Source of the DNA: Blasia pusilla
Lineage: Eukaryota > Marchantiophyta > Marchantiopsida > Blasiales
Direction of reading: 5' to 3'
Length of the DNA: 64,000 nt
Assembly (NCBI GenBank): GCA_050084515.1
Contig: CM114275.1
Span: 16,244,001-16,308,000 of the forward strand
Shown: positions 47,690 through 59,583 of the stretch, piece after piece
Numbering within the stretch: the stretch's first letter is position 1
How the letters are laid out: each line of letters begins with the position of its first letter
Notes under the pieces: model-generated
What the model saw: the letters and a program-made list of their open reading frames with translations, nothing else
Databases searched by the model: none
What the model was told of the DNA's origin: nothing
Position numbers and translations under genes: made by a program

Positions 47690-49360
47690 ATCTTATAGGT
47701 GATAATGCATGCGATAATATTTCCTTAAGCTTACAATTTCATCATACTATATAGAGGCATATGATGTCACTTTTAGTGTAACTAGTGAGAGGAAAAGGAA
47801 CTCCTTCATATCCAATCAAGAGCCACTCTAGTGGAAATACTTATTAAGACCGTTGGGCCTCATCATCCCAAACCAAACTAAGATAAGCCTCCTTACATGC
47901 TTAGGAGGCGAGAAACTCACAAATATTTAGAAGTTTTCTCTTGGCATGCCAACCTTGTTGGCCACTATCAACAAGGAGTTGATATTCATGCCTCATTGCC
48001 TTTGATCAACGTCCATGATCGAAGATGGAATCAACCAACAAAAAGGAGGGATGCACCACTCTTACATACACCATCCTCAAAATGTTATGTGGCATTAGGT
48101 TTTTCCACCAATTGCATGGATGACGTGCTCGTGAATCTATGCTCTTTGCATCAAAAAAAATGTTTCTCCAATCCTTGTACAAACTTGATGTAAACTTGTC
48201 ACCACTTATGAATATGAAACACCCAAAATTGGTAAATTCTCAAACTATAAGTTGGAGAGTAAGAATAGTACTCTTGCAAATACCGCAAGATACGGACCAT
48301 CTCCCAAAATAACCTAGATCAAGGGTTGCCCAAACCATCTCCTTGTCCAACACTCAAATAGTTGTAACATGGAACTTGCAATGACCAAATCAATGTTCCC
48401 CATCCATTCTCAATTCTGCACCCCAAGCAAAGAAATGTCCTTTGGCAAGAAACTTTGGTAACCGTGCATGGTACAACCGAGTAATATATCGAGAAACCAT
48501 AGTTTCAACTATGCCACATATGTATGTCATAGAAAGACATAACATACAACCTCATTAAACTTCCCATACAAATATTGTTGTACATGCATTCCTAGTTATA
48601 TCATAGTAGCTAACCTAGTCGCGATCCCTCCAAAGAGATCCAACACCCTCACATCCTCTTATGGAATGCGACACACAATTGGTATGGTGTCCAAGGGAAA
48701 AACACATAGCACTTCCTACTATCTCGGGCTCCTTTGATCCGTCTTTTTTGAGTGCGAATATCTCACTTCACGCTATCTACATAGGCTCATTTGGTAACCG
48801 TTGGAGCTCTTCACTCGAGCCCATAAAGGAATTTTTCCTTGATGGAATGAGACAATCACCATGAAGCTCCTCTCCAAACATGTGTGGATCATAAGTTTTT
48901 CCTTCGTATTACATAATCCTAAATCATATTGTCTAGCCAAGTGATGGTGCTATTGAATGCTACTAAAGTCAACACCTTCCTTGGTCGTCGCTCAATCACT
49001 CCACTAATAAATCATATTTGCAACAAGCTAAGTAGAGTATGCTCCAACCACTATTTTGGCCAATAGGACGTAACCTCCTCCAAATAGTGTAGAGAAAATC
49101 CCATCACATACAACACTGCTCTACCAACCAAGATATCATAGGATTTTGCATCAATCACTTTCACCTTGGCCCATACCACAAACTCATCAGTTGGATGTCC
49201 TAGTCTTTGCCTCACTATGATCTTGTGTCGTATCATAAATTATGTTGTGCTAGCCTTATCTAGTGACATATATATCTTGAATAGATAATGCTCAATATCA
49301 ACCCAAGTCACGCGCAAACTTGTGAATATCGCTATTGTGTGGTAGAATGATCTGAAATAT
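47690..49360 (-). pseudogene. Ty3/gypsy fragment: protease end and DNA methyltransferase (copy B)
   Basis: Reading down from 49360, the protease tail shows VTWVDIEHYLFKIYMSLDKA, the block IIVRQRLGHPTDEFVVWAKV and DAKSYDILVGRAVLYVMGFS. A linker follows, then a C5-cytosine methyltransferase domain. Motif I is VRVLDLFGGIATRLA (about 48601–48655), then QQYLYG. PKDISLLG and IDLVIA precede the motif IV position (about 48361–48385), where the Pro-Cys pair is replaced. SRLFWEMVRILRYLQE and a frameshifted ENxPILG motif VI (about 48220–48245) follow. Then come RARHPCNWWKNL and VANKVGMPRENF, matching the later parts of copy A's family. The catalytic cysteine is lost and several frameshifts occur, so it is dead. 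It ends within about 70 bases of the oppositely oriented copy C. Confidence 0.8.
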
Positions 49361-49490
49361 ACATTTCATCCTCATTATATGTCTCATTTATGGGGGTCCA
49401 ACTCTAGTAAAAGAGATTATAAATTAGACATAGAAAACATAAAATTAAAGTATTAGGTTGGTGTATTAATGACAATAAACTAAAGTACTC

Positions 49491-50400
49491 ATGATTGGTG
49501 AAGAAGTCAAGATTAGGACGAGTTTGACCGAGTTAGAGGAAGGATTCGTTTGCTTGATGAGACAAGCAGAGGATGATGCAAGCGCGAGACGCAAAGATCA
49601 GAACTCGGCTTTAAGGAGAATCCCTGAAACACTTAAGAGTGTTGTGAAAGAATTTGGAGATGCGTTGACTAAGGAGCTTTCGACTGAGTTACCACCACAT
49701 AGGGCGGTTGATCATAAATCCAATATGGCCATTGTAGAAGTGTTAATCCAAAATGGAAAACCAATAGCTTATGAATGCCTTAAGTTGAGTGAGACAGAGA
49801 TAAAGTGGATAATTCATGAAAAAGACATGTATATTGCAATACAGTTTTTAAAGAGGTGGGAACACTACCTCATTCCAAGTACAATCACTATAATAACTAA
49901 AAATATTGCTAACAAATATTTTCAAACCTAACCTAGACTTTCACCAAAATAAGTTAGATGGAAACTTGAATTATCTAAATACCATGTTACTTGGAAATAC
50001 ATGAAAGGAAAAAATCATGTACTTGTTGATATATTGAGTCATAAGGTTGATGTTGTTGTCGCTCAAACTTTCGGGCAGGAATTGCTTGACTTATTGAGAT
50101 CCGCGACTAAAGTTGATCTTTAAGCAGAAGAGTGGCATCACCATCAAGCAAGCGATCGTAAGCTTTTGAAACATTTGTAATATAAGAATGGTTTCTAGGT
50201 TTTTTAACAAGATAGAGTGTACATTCTAGAGAGAGAGAGAGATTAGAACTAGGATTTTGAGTGGGTCTCATTATTGTATGCTAGTTGCTCATTGTGGGCG
50301 TGAGAAAACTCTAGACCGAGTGAAATATAAATTTTATTCACCTCTTGTAAAATCTACATTTCACAGAGGAGAATAAAATCTACATTTACTCATTGTTATT
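49491..50400 (+). pseudogene. Second Ty3/gypsy family, internally deleted gag-pol fragment
   Basis: The open part (49491–49931, 146 codons) begins with the region preceding RT (VVKEFGDALTKEL, LPPHRAVDHK). It then jumps, without losing frame, into RNase H (VEVLIQNGKPIAYECLKLSE, IHEKDMYIAIQFLKRWEHYL). The RT domain is missing. Beyond the stop, RNase H continues as KNHVLVDILSHKVDVV, and an integrase zinc-finger trace follows (ILSGSHYCMLVAHCGREKTL near 50255–50315). The sequence type differs from the methyltransferase-bearing family and resembles ordinary plant chromovirus-like Ty3 elements. No LTRs were found close by. Confidence 0.8.
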
Positions 50401-52237
50401 CCCAAACCAACTAATTGACTCTTGAATTACTTACAAGATATTGGAGTCACATTTACTTACCATTGTGAACTCAAAGAAGGGGGAGAGAGTTCAAGCTTGA
50501 GATGGAGATAAACTAAAACTAAGATGGACTTGAAAAAATATGTGTCATTTTATTTTTCATGTCGATAATTTAATATTATAGAGATTCAATTTATATTAAT
50601 AAAAAAATATAATATGTCTTAACTAAAATCCTTTTGAAGTCACATGCACTAAAGTATCTTGGAGTAAGATGATTTTTTAGGAAGAGATAAAAGATAATCT
50701 ACTTGTCTGCAAAAGAGAATGGCTAAGCCTTGAGAGAAAATCAAGTGGCCTTATTTTATACTTTTGTGAATCCTTTATGAGTATATAAAGATGAGGAACC
50801 TTCAAGAGCTCATTACTTTGAACTTCATTCCTCGATTTTCCCTTATCATCCTTGAATGCTTGATCTTCCAATGAGACTGGATTACCCCTCTTCACATATT
50901 AACTTAGTCATGATCCATTCCTGAGGAGTTTGAGAGTCTGATACGTATGGAGTTGATTATTTTGGAGAGGCTTGTTATGTTAGAAGGATTTCCTCTATCA
51001 TTCTTGAGATAGTGGATGGATTTGGACTTGGTTATTCTTCCAATGAGTGTGGATTACCTCTCTTAAAACAAAAACTCGGCCAAAATCTATTTTTGAGGAG
51101 TTAAAGATTAACGATTATAGATTGATTTTGATAAATTTGTATTCCATGAATATGAGGGAATATATGTAGCGACTGTCCATGATCTAAATTTTCGTAGGGG
51201 AAGAAAGGAGGATAGAGAGTTTCACCAATCAATGATAAGGATGGCGCACGAGTGGTACCTCACTTTCTTCTTCTTATCTAAGTTGTCTTAGACCACATAG
51301 AGGTCCTCCTCATAGATAAGTATAAGTTTGCTCGTTATCTAATCTACCATTTTGGAGAGGCATTCATGAACCAAGTAATGCAATTATCAACTCCGTTGAT
51401 ACTTCCTACAATAACTTACGCAAAGATATAGGATTCTACTAGTAATTTTTATGTATTTATTTAATAATCTATGGATATAATTAAGTCTTTTTGAGTATAT
51501 TTTAATACTAGTTGTATCATTTTTCTTGTGTACAGAAGAAAAAAAGTTTACAGAGACTTCATACTTAGGAATTTTGGTGTTAGCTACTATGGAGAAGTGA
51601 TCGCGTCGGCACAACCATTTATGATTCCTATTGTAATAGAATGAACTATGTATGTAGTGATTATATATTGAATAGGAAAAGTTGTTATAAATTTTATCTT
51701 ACATCAAAGACTACCACAACTCGAAGGTCCGCCCTTACTAAAAAAAGATTTCGACACGTAAACGTCTTTCTCAACATCAAGAGTTGCACTCTTGAATCCA
51801 ATATGGTGACATCCTCCAGAAATAAAAAGTATATCTCTAAGACTAACCAAGTGAAAGATCTCTCCATGGCTATCTAGCACAACAATACTTGGAGAAACCA
51901 TCGCACACTTTATCACCGGTCTAGCAGACATCTTCATCATCATAACAATCCCAACGAGTGTGCCTCCCAACATCAAAAGCACAATTTTTTTGACTATAAT
52001 ATATGACCTCGACAACGTTCCTTGCCAAGCTCTTCTCTTGGACACCCACAACAGAAGTCATTGCACTCACTTGCCCCATTGCCCGTTGTGACTACACCAT
52101 TCCCATCTTTGAGAATGATGATCAAAACCAATTCTCTTCCCCAAGCCTCGATCAATCTTCCCAAGCCACTCGCCTATACGGGAGCACATTGGTTAATATA
52201 TCCCTCAAGGTGACTTTAGCTCAAACTTGAAACGCGA
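50401..52237. other. AT-rich DNA, possible retroelement debris
   Basis: ORFs of up to 115 codons (51704–52051 minus) without recognisable motifs. It lies between two sets of Ty3 debris, so it may be decayed element sequence, but I cannot show this. Confidence 0.35.
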
Positions 52238-52441
52238 TCAAACACTCATCACTATTAGTTCTGTGTTCAAAGACTTGATCAAGTAGGGATGGAGAGCATC
52301 CCCCCATCCCTCCCCCCTCTTTAAGATATTTCTCAACTTCTCCGTAGGAGCTCCATCTTCCCGATTGTCCCCTTTGGACCCTTGATTTTGGCCTTCAATC
52401 CAATGTGGTTCGCGACCCGCATACCCACGTTTACTCGCTAT
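52238..52441 (-). other. Charged ORF beside the LTR, gag-like at best
   Basis: A minus ORF (52238–52477) encodes a charged peptide including GDNREDGAPTEKLRNILKR. Composition and position beside an LTR are compatible with a gag remnant, but no zinc knuckle is visible. If the LTR beside it is a true solo LTR, this adjacency is accidental. Confidence 0.2.
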
Positions 52442-53065
52442 TGTTGTGCGCACACACATCGCTGTCACCAAACACACACATAAACATGCACGATCCTATG
52501 CTAACTCATGGCATCCAAACAACGAGACAAGAAGTACTAAAATATCTCCAATAAAGTAAGATCCAATCTCTCTCTACACCATCTCACAACATAGCTCTCA
52601 AAGGTATGCACTCTCTCTCATGTCAAACCAAACCCACTCTCCTAATGAGAGGCTTGGATTACACTCACAAGGGAAGAGACCATAGCTCCGCCGCCTCATG
52701 CCAAGAGGTTCAACAAAGAGAGAATGAGCTCTCAAGCTCTCTCTCCTTGAGGTATACCCCTCCCCTCTCCCAAGCTCTCTCCATGGTAACCTATTCTCCC
52801 AAGTCACCTCCTTGGCTCTTGACCTGATGTAGGAGGTCAAGGGCCACTTACAAAAAATAGGAATTCAATCATATACTCAAAATGGTACTTACCTAAAATA
52901 GTAAGTTCCTCAATACGGCTCCAAATGAGCCAAAACAAAGGGAAAACCTGCTCTCTCAGGTTTCCCGGGGCCTCAGTAGGTCATCCTCAACCTACTGACT
53001 CTATCCTCCACTACTCACGAAGGTGCTCTACTAGATCTCACTGATCGATCCTAAAAGACGTGACA
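52442..53065 (-). repeat. Solo-LTR candidate, 624 bp, of the Ty3 family
   Basis: The block starts tgttgtgcgcacacacatcg and ends ctaaaagacgtgaca (plus strand), so it has TG...CA termini. It is bracketed by the same four bases, ctat, at 52438–52441 and 53066–53069, which fits a target-site duplication. Internal stretches are shared with 10764–11165, 53399–54160 and 55127–55411. No element-internal domain touches either end, so a solo LTR formed by LTR–LTR recombination is the simplest reading. Confidence 0.7.
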
Positions 53066-53398
53066 CTATCCCTCAAGATGGCTTGGTGGATGCTTCTTGC
53101 AATTCTGCACTTCTGAACTCTCCAAAGGCATCTTGGAGCTTCGACGAGTATTTTGTGTATCATATGACTAGCACCCGTTTTGAATTTTGTTATCTAGTGT
53201 TTCTTGATTGTTTTGTTGCCCATCATATTCCATGACTATTCTCATCGGTCTCACCCATCTTAACTACTAACATATTTTTTGCTTCTTGCTATTAACTTGG
53301 AAATTTGCTCAAATATTTTTCACCTTGTTTGTTTTGCCCTTAACCTCCCAAGTAGCTTAGCCCCTTTCTTGCCTAAGGCTAGTATCAAGGCGCGTTCG

Positions 53399-54160
53399 TG
53401 TTATCGTACGTATACACATCGCTACACAATGTACATATATCGTTGTCACTAACTCAACACATATAAATACTAGCCTAACTCAATCATCTACCAAATATAT
53501 ACACGGAGGCAAGTCTTTACCAAAATATCTCTAATATAATAGATGAGAAATCTCACACAACACACAAAGAGCTCCATGGCTCTCATGCATGCTCTTTCTT
53601 TCTATCTTCTCAAACCAAACCCACTCTCATGGTGAGAGGATGGGATTACTCACAAGACAAGCACCATAGCTCCGCTGCCTCATGCTCAAGAGGTTGGACA
53701 AGAAGAGAATGAGCTTTCCAAGCTCAGTCTCCTTAAGATATACCCTCTCTCCCCAAGACCTCCCTTTGGTCCTCCACAGAGTCTTTCTAACAATCATTCC
53801 CAAAGTCCTCCCTTTGGTCCTTTTCAAAATCTTCCCCTGGGTGACTAATGCACCAAAGTCTTCCTCAAAGTCCTCCCCTTGATGATTTGCCCACCAAAGT
53901 CACTAATTGACCCTAAACATATAATAGTGGATCACATTCCACCATTTATAAATAGAAAGTTATAGCACAAATAATTGAGGAAGTTCTTCCGAATAGTAAG
54001 TTCCACATATGACCTCTAAATAGATCTACACAAAGGGGAAATCTTTTATAGCAGGTTATCCTATTCCCTAACAAATTATCCATGACTTATTGGACTCCGC
54101 CACTAATCCATACCAAAGCGTTGCAAGAGAACTTGTCGTTCCACTATAAAAGACATTACA
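53399..54160 (-). repeat. Diverged LTR-like repeat, about 762 bp
   Basis: Starts tgttatcgtacgtatacaca and ends taaaagacattaca, the same termini as the solo LTR to its left. Shared internal landmarks are ccaaacccactctc, gaggatgggattac, ccatagctccgc, gaggtt and gagaatgagct. It is longer because a cctccctttggtcc-type motif is locally repeated (about 53755–53900). No matching flanking duplication was seen. Confidence 0.6.
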
Positions 54161-55126
54161 CCATGTTACCTAGCATTAGTCCCACGGCCGATTCCGCCTC
54201 TATTCCTAGTCTTGCGACTATATGGTCTAGGTTATAATTTTGGTGACTCATACCAAGGTCTTTTCTACTTTGACCCACAATCATGACTCCCTTCTTGACT
54301 CCCCACTAGCAGTAGCGCTAAAGACTTAGCTATTCGTGATGGTGGCTCTCTTCGACACTTGATCTATACTTGGTTGGGATGTAGACTAAAACATCTAGCA
54401 TGTGTATCACTATCATGCTCACAATGATCGGGTTGAAAAATTGTTATGGGGGCCAATCTACTCCCAGAGGCTTGGTCACACATCTACTATTATGACGGGC
54501 GATATTTATTGGCGATAAGCTCCACCACATGTCCAAAAAATAATTAACTTATGCTTGTTGTTGAACCACATAAGATGATACATGTCTGTATGGCATAGGA
54601 TCATGGTAACCCCATAGTGCTCGTGTTGTTGCACTCCTCTTGCAGGATGCTCACCATTGCACTCATGGTGCCAAACTTGGTGTAACCTCTCTCGAATCTA
54701 CAATCTCTCAACGAGAGATGTATTGGAAGAGGAAACGCGTTGCGTCGTGTGGCAATACTCAATAATAATCTGTCATCGGACAACTAACAACCTTGGACAT
54801 CGTGTGTATCCCCCCTATCCCAATATATCAAAGGTGCTTCGAACATCCATACAACCTAAATACTACAACAAACACCTAGTACCAAAAATTCCCTCCTAAT
54901 TGCATTGAAAAATAATAGAGTGAGTGACTTGAAACCAATATTGACGTAGATCCTTGGCAATTGCAAACTTGACCCCAAATTGGTCATGAAGATGAAGTCT
55001 TCCAATTAGAAAGTCATACTTCTTGCTATTGAAAATACTCAATCCTCCTCGATACAATAGTGCGGAAATGCCTAAAGTGGAAAGTCAACTATACTCCAAA
55101 TGGAAATTTACTCAAAATAGAAAGTT
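54161..55126. other. Spacer between LTR-like repeats
   Basis: No recognised domain. A minus ORF at 54601–54783 is unremarkable. It probably contains decayed element sequence. Confidence 0.35.
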
Positions 55127-55411
55127 TCTCTATATGGTTCCAAATGAGCCAAAACGAAGGGGAAACATGTTCTCTCAAGTTACCCGTGGCCTCAACACTT
55201 CATCTTGGACTTCTTGAGGCTGCCCTCCAGTATCTCCGAAGGCGTTCTACTAGATCTTATCGATCTATCCTAAAAGACGTGACAGTTGTTGTGCGTTTAC
55301 ATATCATTGCACAACATACATCACTATCACCGAACATACACACAAACACACACAATCCCATGCTTACTCGAGGCATCCAAACAATGAGACGAGAAATACC
55401 ATAATATCTCC
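55127..55411 (-). repeat. Two abutting LTR pieces at the 3' end of copy A
   Basis: 55127–55284 matches the right end of the solo LTR (caaatgagccaaaacgaagg, ctactagatc, ctaaaagacgtgaca). Only two bases later, 55287–55411 restarts at the LTR's left end (tgttgtgcg) and runs to atatctccaat. A cccccctag tract follows, a polypurine tract on the minus strand, next to the element interior. This is a partial LTR–LTR tandem, either from nested insertion or from deletion within an LTR. Confidence 0.55.
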
Positions 55412-58400
55412 AATCGCCCCCCTAGTTGGTGGTCCCTCTAACTCCAGATAACCATCTATCTCTACCTACCATGACATACATCTCTTGGACGCTAAGAGCA
55501 AAAAGGTCGTGTGCTCATGTGGCCCATCGTTAGTCGCCTTCTTGTCATCCATGTCATAGACAAATTTTGGAATCTAGAACTACCTACTCTATGTACATCT
55601 GGGACACATCCATCGGCCTTGAGGAACCCTAGTGAGAGGTGGCCTCAGACGTGCAATATGCCACCCTCTTGAATATCCATCATAAACTAGCATAGTGGCT
55701 ACACCATGGGCGGAACCATACAACATATATCGCAAGCCTGCAGAAATTATTGCTAAGCTCAAATCAACTATACCGTTAATGTTAGGAAGGTGACATGGCA
55801 CAAAATTAAGCACAAAATCGCGTCCCTCTAGTAAGAGAACACCAGATGGCAGAATATCACGCACTCTCAAGACGGTACGTCCTACAACAACATCAAAAGT
55901 CATGGGTGTCGTGTGTTGCAAGTAGACATAGTCTCCCTGATAAAACCTCTGGATAGTAGGTCAGTAACCACCTTCGCGAATAGTTGCATACCTCAACGTC
56001 TCCCGATGTTACCCAATCATCAAGTTCTCAAACGTCATGGGCACCACTCTCCAAAACAACTCCGCCCTTTGAGAATATGCTCACATCCATACATCAAGGT
56101 TATCAAAGTTCAACACCTCACCAACCTCTTGACAAAAGGCTGCAGGTGAATCCAGCTCTAGGCCATAAAGTAGCAAGAAGGGTGAGAAAGACGCTAAAGA
56201 TGTCTGCATGTTGAATCTGTATCCCATCGCCAACCATGGCAACTAGAGGTCCCAATCTTATAGGTGACCTCTCTGCAAGTCATACTTGCGCAATCCTCTC
56301 TTCACCGTCTACACAACCCTCTTTGCTAGTCCATCTGCCTAAAGATCATCTCCCAAACTGGTATGGTGGTCGATCACTGCTTCATCACACAAGGCTTGGA
56401 ACTCCTTGCAAAACTCCATATCCGGGTCTCTGAATACCTCAGTTGTTGTGTTGTAATGACTCAATACTCCATCTAGGAAGGAATACGCTACTCCTTCACT
56501 TGCTTTGTTAGGAAATGCCACCAACTCTATCTACTTCGAGAACTGCTTGACCATCACCAACACATAACGACTATGGCCCTCCTTCAAAGGTAAAGGTCAT
56601 GCAAAATCCAAACTCCATCTCCAACCTAAAGCCATAATCGGAAGTGGATGCAACTGTGGAGTCGGAGCATTCAACGATGCCCGGACCCGATCACAAACCA
56701 TGCACCTGGCAACAAGTTGCAAAACGTCAGTCTGCATGCCTCACCACCAATAGTGTATCTGGAGCAAACTCTACATCCGCTTCACTCCAAAATGATTCAA
56801 CTTCTCGTGGGCATGAAGCACCAAACGTGCTCTCTATGAAGGATGAGGCACTACACGTACTCTTCCATCCTCTCACACTCCCAAGACATATGTCCCCTCC
56901 CACCGGAACCGTCTAGCTCGCTGTAGGATCTGATCCCGCTCTCTGGCATCTACGGTGCTCGCGGCACTGCTCGTACGAAGGTACTCCACGACCACTCCAT
57001 CGTTGTGAATGTCTCGGCCACCCTTCGTCTCCTCACTAGCCTCTAGATCTAAGGAATCTCCATCAGACCTCGCCATCAAAGTCTCAGCAATCTGGCTCTC
57101 CATAGCCAACAAGCCCAAATAGGATGACGCGTCTTATCACTCTCACCATGCCAACGAGCTCCACTTGCATCTCGCTGACTCGGGCATAGGTTACGGCTCA
57201 AACCATATGCATCTTGGTTGAGCGTCCCAGGTCTATGCACCACTTGGAAATCATACTCATGTAGCAACACGTCCCACCTCGCAAACTTCCCTATAAGCTT
57301 GTTGGACTCCATCAACCACTTAAGTGGTTGATAATCAGTAATGATGGTAAAGGGATTCCGAATATATAACACTTGAAATGTGTGACAGTCCATACTGCAA
57401 CCAAGCACTCACCCTCATCTGAGCTATACTTTGACTCTACAGCGTTGTTCGAGCGACTAACATAAGCCACCACAAACTCCCTACCCTTATTGTTATGCTT
57501 AGTGAGCACAACTCCAAAGCCCCAACATGCTCTAATCAGTCTGCAACTGGAAAGAACGCCTCCTGATTGGTCTCCTCAATATGGGCGGGGACGTCAATCA
57601 ATCCTTAAGCAACTGAAATGCTCTCTGTTGCTCATTCCTCCATTGCCACTCTTGATCCACCTTGATCAGCAAGGTCATCAGCTTTGCAATCAAATTGAAA
57701 CCCTTGACGTACCGTCAATAGAAGTTTGCCAATCCTATGAATCCACAAACTTGAATCACATCTATAGGGCATGGAAGGCGTGAAATAGCCTTTACCCTCC
57801 TTTGTTGCATATCAAGGCCCCCTAGGTATATCGTATGACCCAAGTAATCAATCTAGTCGTAGAAGAACTTGCACTTGCCTAGATGTAGATAATGCCCATT
57901 TAACTACAATAATCAAAACATCTCCTCTAGATGTCGTTCATGCTCATCAAAATAACACCTAGCAAAATCTATACCTGCCAAAATCCTATCCATCACTATG
58001 TGAAACTTTGCCCAAGGGCGTTGTTTAACCCAAATAGTAAGAACCGCCACTTGTACAATCAATCCTTGCTGTGAGGATCGATACCCCAAAATATTGTCTT
58101 CTGCCTATCCACCAATTTGATAGGCAGCTGATGGTATTCCACTAGAAGATCTAACAAATTTAAGACCTTTGCATGCCCAATAGCATCAAAAATCTCCTCA
58201 CGGGTGGGCATGGCATACCTATTCGAATTCTTTTTCGGATTGAAAGGTCGGTAATCTCCACACACCCGCCCTATCCGTCCATTTTCCATGCACATCCTTC
58301 TTTGCAGGCATGAGAGTGACTGATGCATACTCTCCATGCAATATCTCCACTAGTCCTACTCCAACCAAGTCCTGGCTCTTACTGTGAATCAGAACCCTCT

Positions 58401-59150
58401 CCATGTCACTGTACCTATAGGGTCGTCAGAAGATCGACATGCCGCTCAACAACTCAATGCGGATCCCTGGACCCTTGAGCGTACCCAAATCATGCATGCT
58501 AAATGCAAAACAGCTCCTATAACTCCTAAGGAACTGTTGTATCTCAACTGCTCTCCTCCAGTCAACTTAGGGCGCATATCTGGCTCCCAAGTCTCCATCG
58601 TGACTACGGTAGGACTCTCCGGCGCGGATGTCGATGGTTACTTTGGTGCAACCCCGTCTCTGACAATAGAACTCGCACGATCCCCTATAGCCAACTGCAA
58701 ACTCTGATCTCCTCCCCGTGTAGTACCCTAAACCACGCTCGATGTTGTGGCTGTCATCTCCCAATGTACCTGCAAAACATCCCAAGAAGTCAAAGGGTGT
58801 CTCTCTCGATCACCCATGGTGTGTCGATATCCTCGGGTCTGGCCCCCAGCCACTGCCTCAACCGTCTTGGTAGGCATTGGGCTCACCAACGCAACAGTTG
58901 TGATCTATCGCATCTGCGAACGACGCTGCTTAGTTACTCCTAAGCTGAAAATCCATGTAAAGCACTTCAAGTCCATTGTCTGACCCAAAACATGACATCA
59001 TGATGCCTATGATAGTGACGGTCTTGCCGTCACTCCTATGGGGAATCCCATCGCTCGCTGTGCCTCATCGGCATTAGGCTCCATCAACCACTCTACCTAG
59101 TCATCCCAAACCAAGCCAAGCCCGGCCTTCTTGAATGCTACAATAGTAGA
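55412..59150 (-). pseudogene. Ty3/gypsy pol remnant: methyltransferase end, RT, RNase H, integrase, PHD-like end (copy A)
   Basis: Minus strand, 5' to 3'. The methyltransferase tail is at 58930–59150 (own entry), followed by the linker SPTVVTMETWE near 58600. RT (about 57780–58404) shows YAMPTREEIFDAIGHAKV and YHQLPIK, but the YxDD site is damaged (RCYFDEHERHLEE near 57950–57990). RNase H (57076–57509) shows YSSDEGECLVAVW, TDYQPLKWLM and HRPGTLNQDAYGLSRN. Integrase (about 56230–56890) has an HHCC finger (AHEKLNHFG, CMVCDRVRAS), SLDFA, and a core with ADGLAKRVV where the glutamate is replaced. The C-terminal end (55589–55921) has GDYVYLQ, a diverged PHD-like finger with some cysteines changed to tyrosine, and GRWMCPRC. 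Many stops; non-functional. Confidence 0.88.
58930..59150 (-). pseudogene. C-terminal part of a C5-cytosine DNA methyltransferase domain (copy A)
   Basis: On the minus strand, KKAGLGLVWDD (about 59098–59130), LMEPNADEAQRAMGFPIGVT (about 59028–59087) and LGQTMDLKCFTWIF (about 58950–58996) correspond to the C-terminal motifs (IX/X region) of Dcm-type methyltransferases. In these the last conserved block returns the chain to the SAM-binding fold. In family order this lies directly upstream of the RT linker, which is what is seen here. The matching N-terminal half lies on the opposite strand just to the right. Confidence 0.7.
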
Positions 59151-59182
59151 GATGCCCACTAGAACCCGCGATAGAGCGTGCC

Positions 59183-59583
59183 ATGGCTTCTCTTGGTGTT
59201 GTGTCGCAGGATAATCGGGGAAAGGTTTTCCAATTGGTGAGTCCAAGAGGTAGAGTTTTTAGTCCGCAGCGTGTCTTGTTGGATTCGGGAGGGAAACCCC
59301 TGATGTTGGGGAAAGAGGCATTCAGAGGATTGGGCTTGACGAGGGCCGATGTGGAGCGTTGTCCATTCCAGATACAAACATCCTTGGATGAATTGAGTAC
59401 CACACAATTTATCACGCGATATAAGATTGTAGTGAGGATTTGCACGGGACATCGTACAAATGAGTCTGTGGTGCGAGCTTAGGCGATAGTGACCAATGCA
59501 AAGTCCTACGACGTCTTGGTTAGTGGAGTAGTGCTATACCCGATGGGGTTTTCCCTGGATTACTGGGAGGAGCATCCTAATGA
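59183..59583 (+). pseudogene. Ty3/gypsy aspartic protease remnant
   Basis: The plus strand encodes RVLLDSGGKPLMLGKEA, a retropepsin active-site region with D-S-G (normally D-S/T-G-A), then LGLTRADVERCPFQIQTSLD. After one stop comes NAKSYDVLVSGVVLYPMGFS. The last block aligns with the protease tail of copy B (DAKSYDILVGRAVLYVMGFS). It starts 33 bases from the end of the minus-strand methyltransferase fragment and leads, on the plus strand, into the N-terminal methyltransferase half. Confidence 0.75.
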
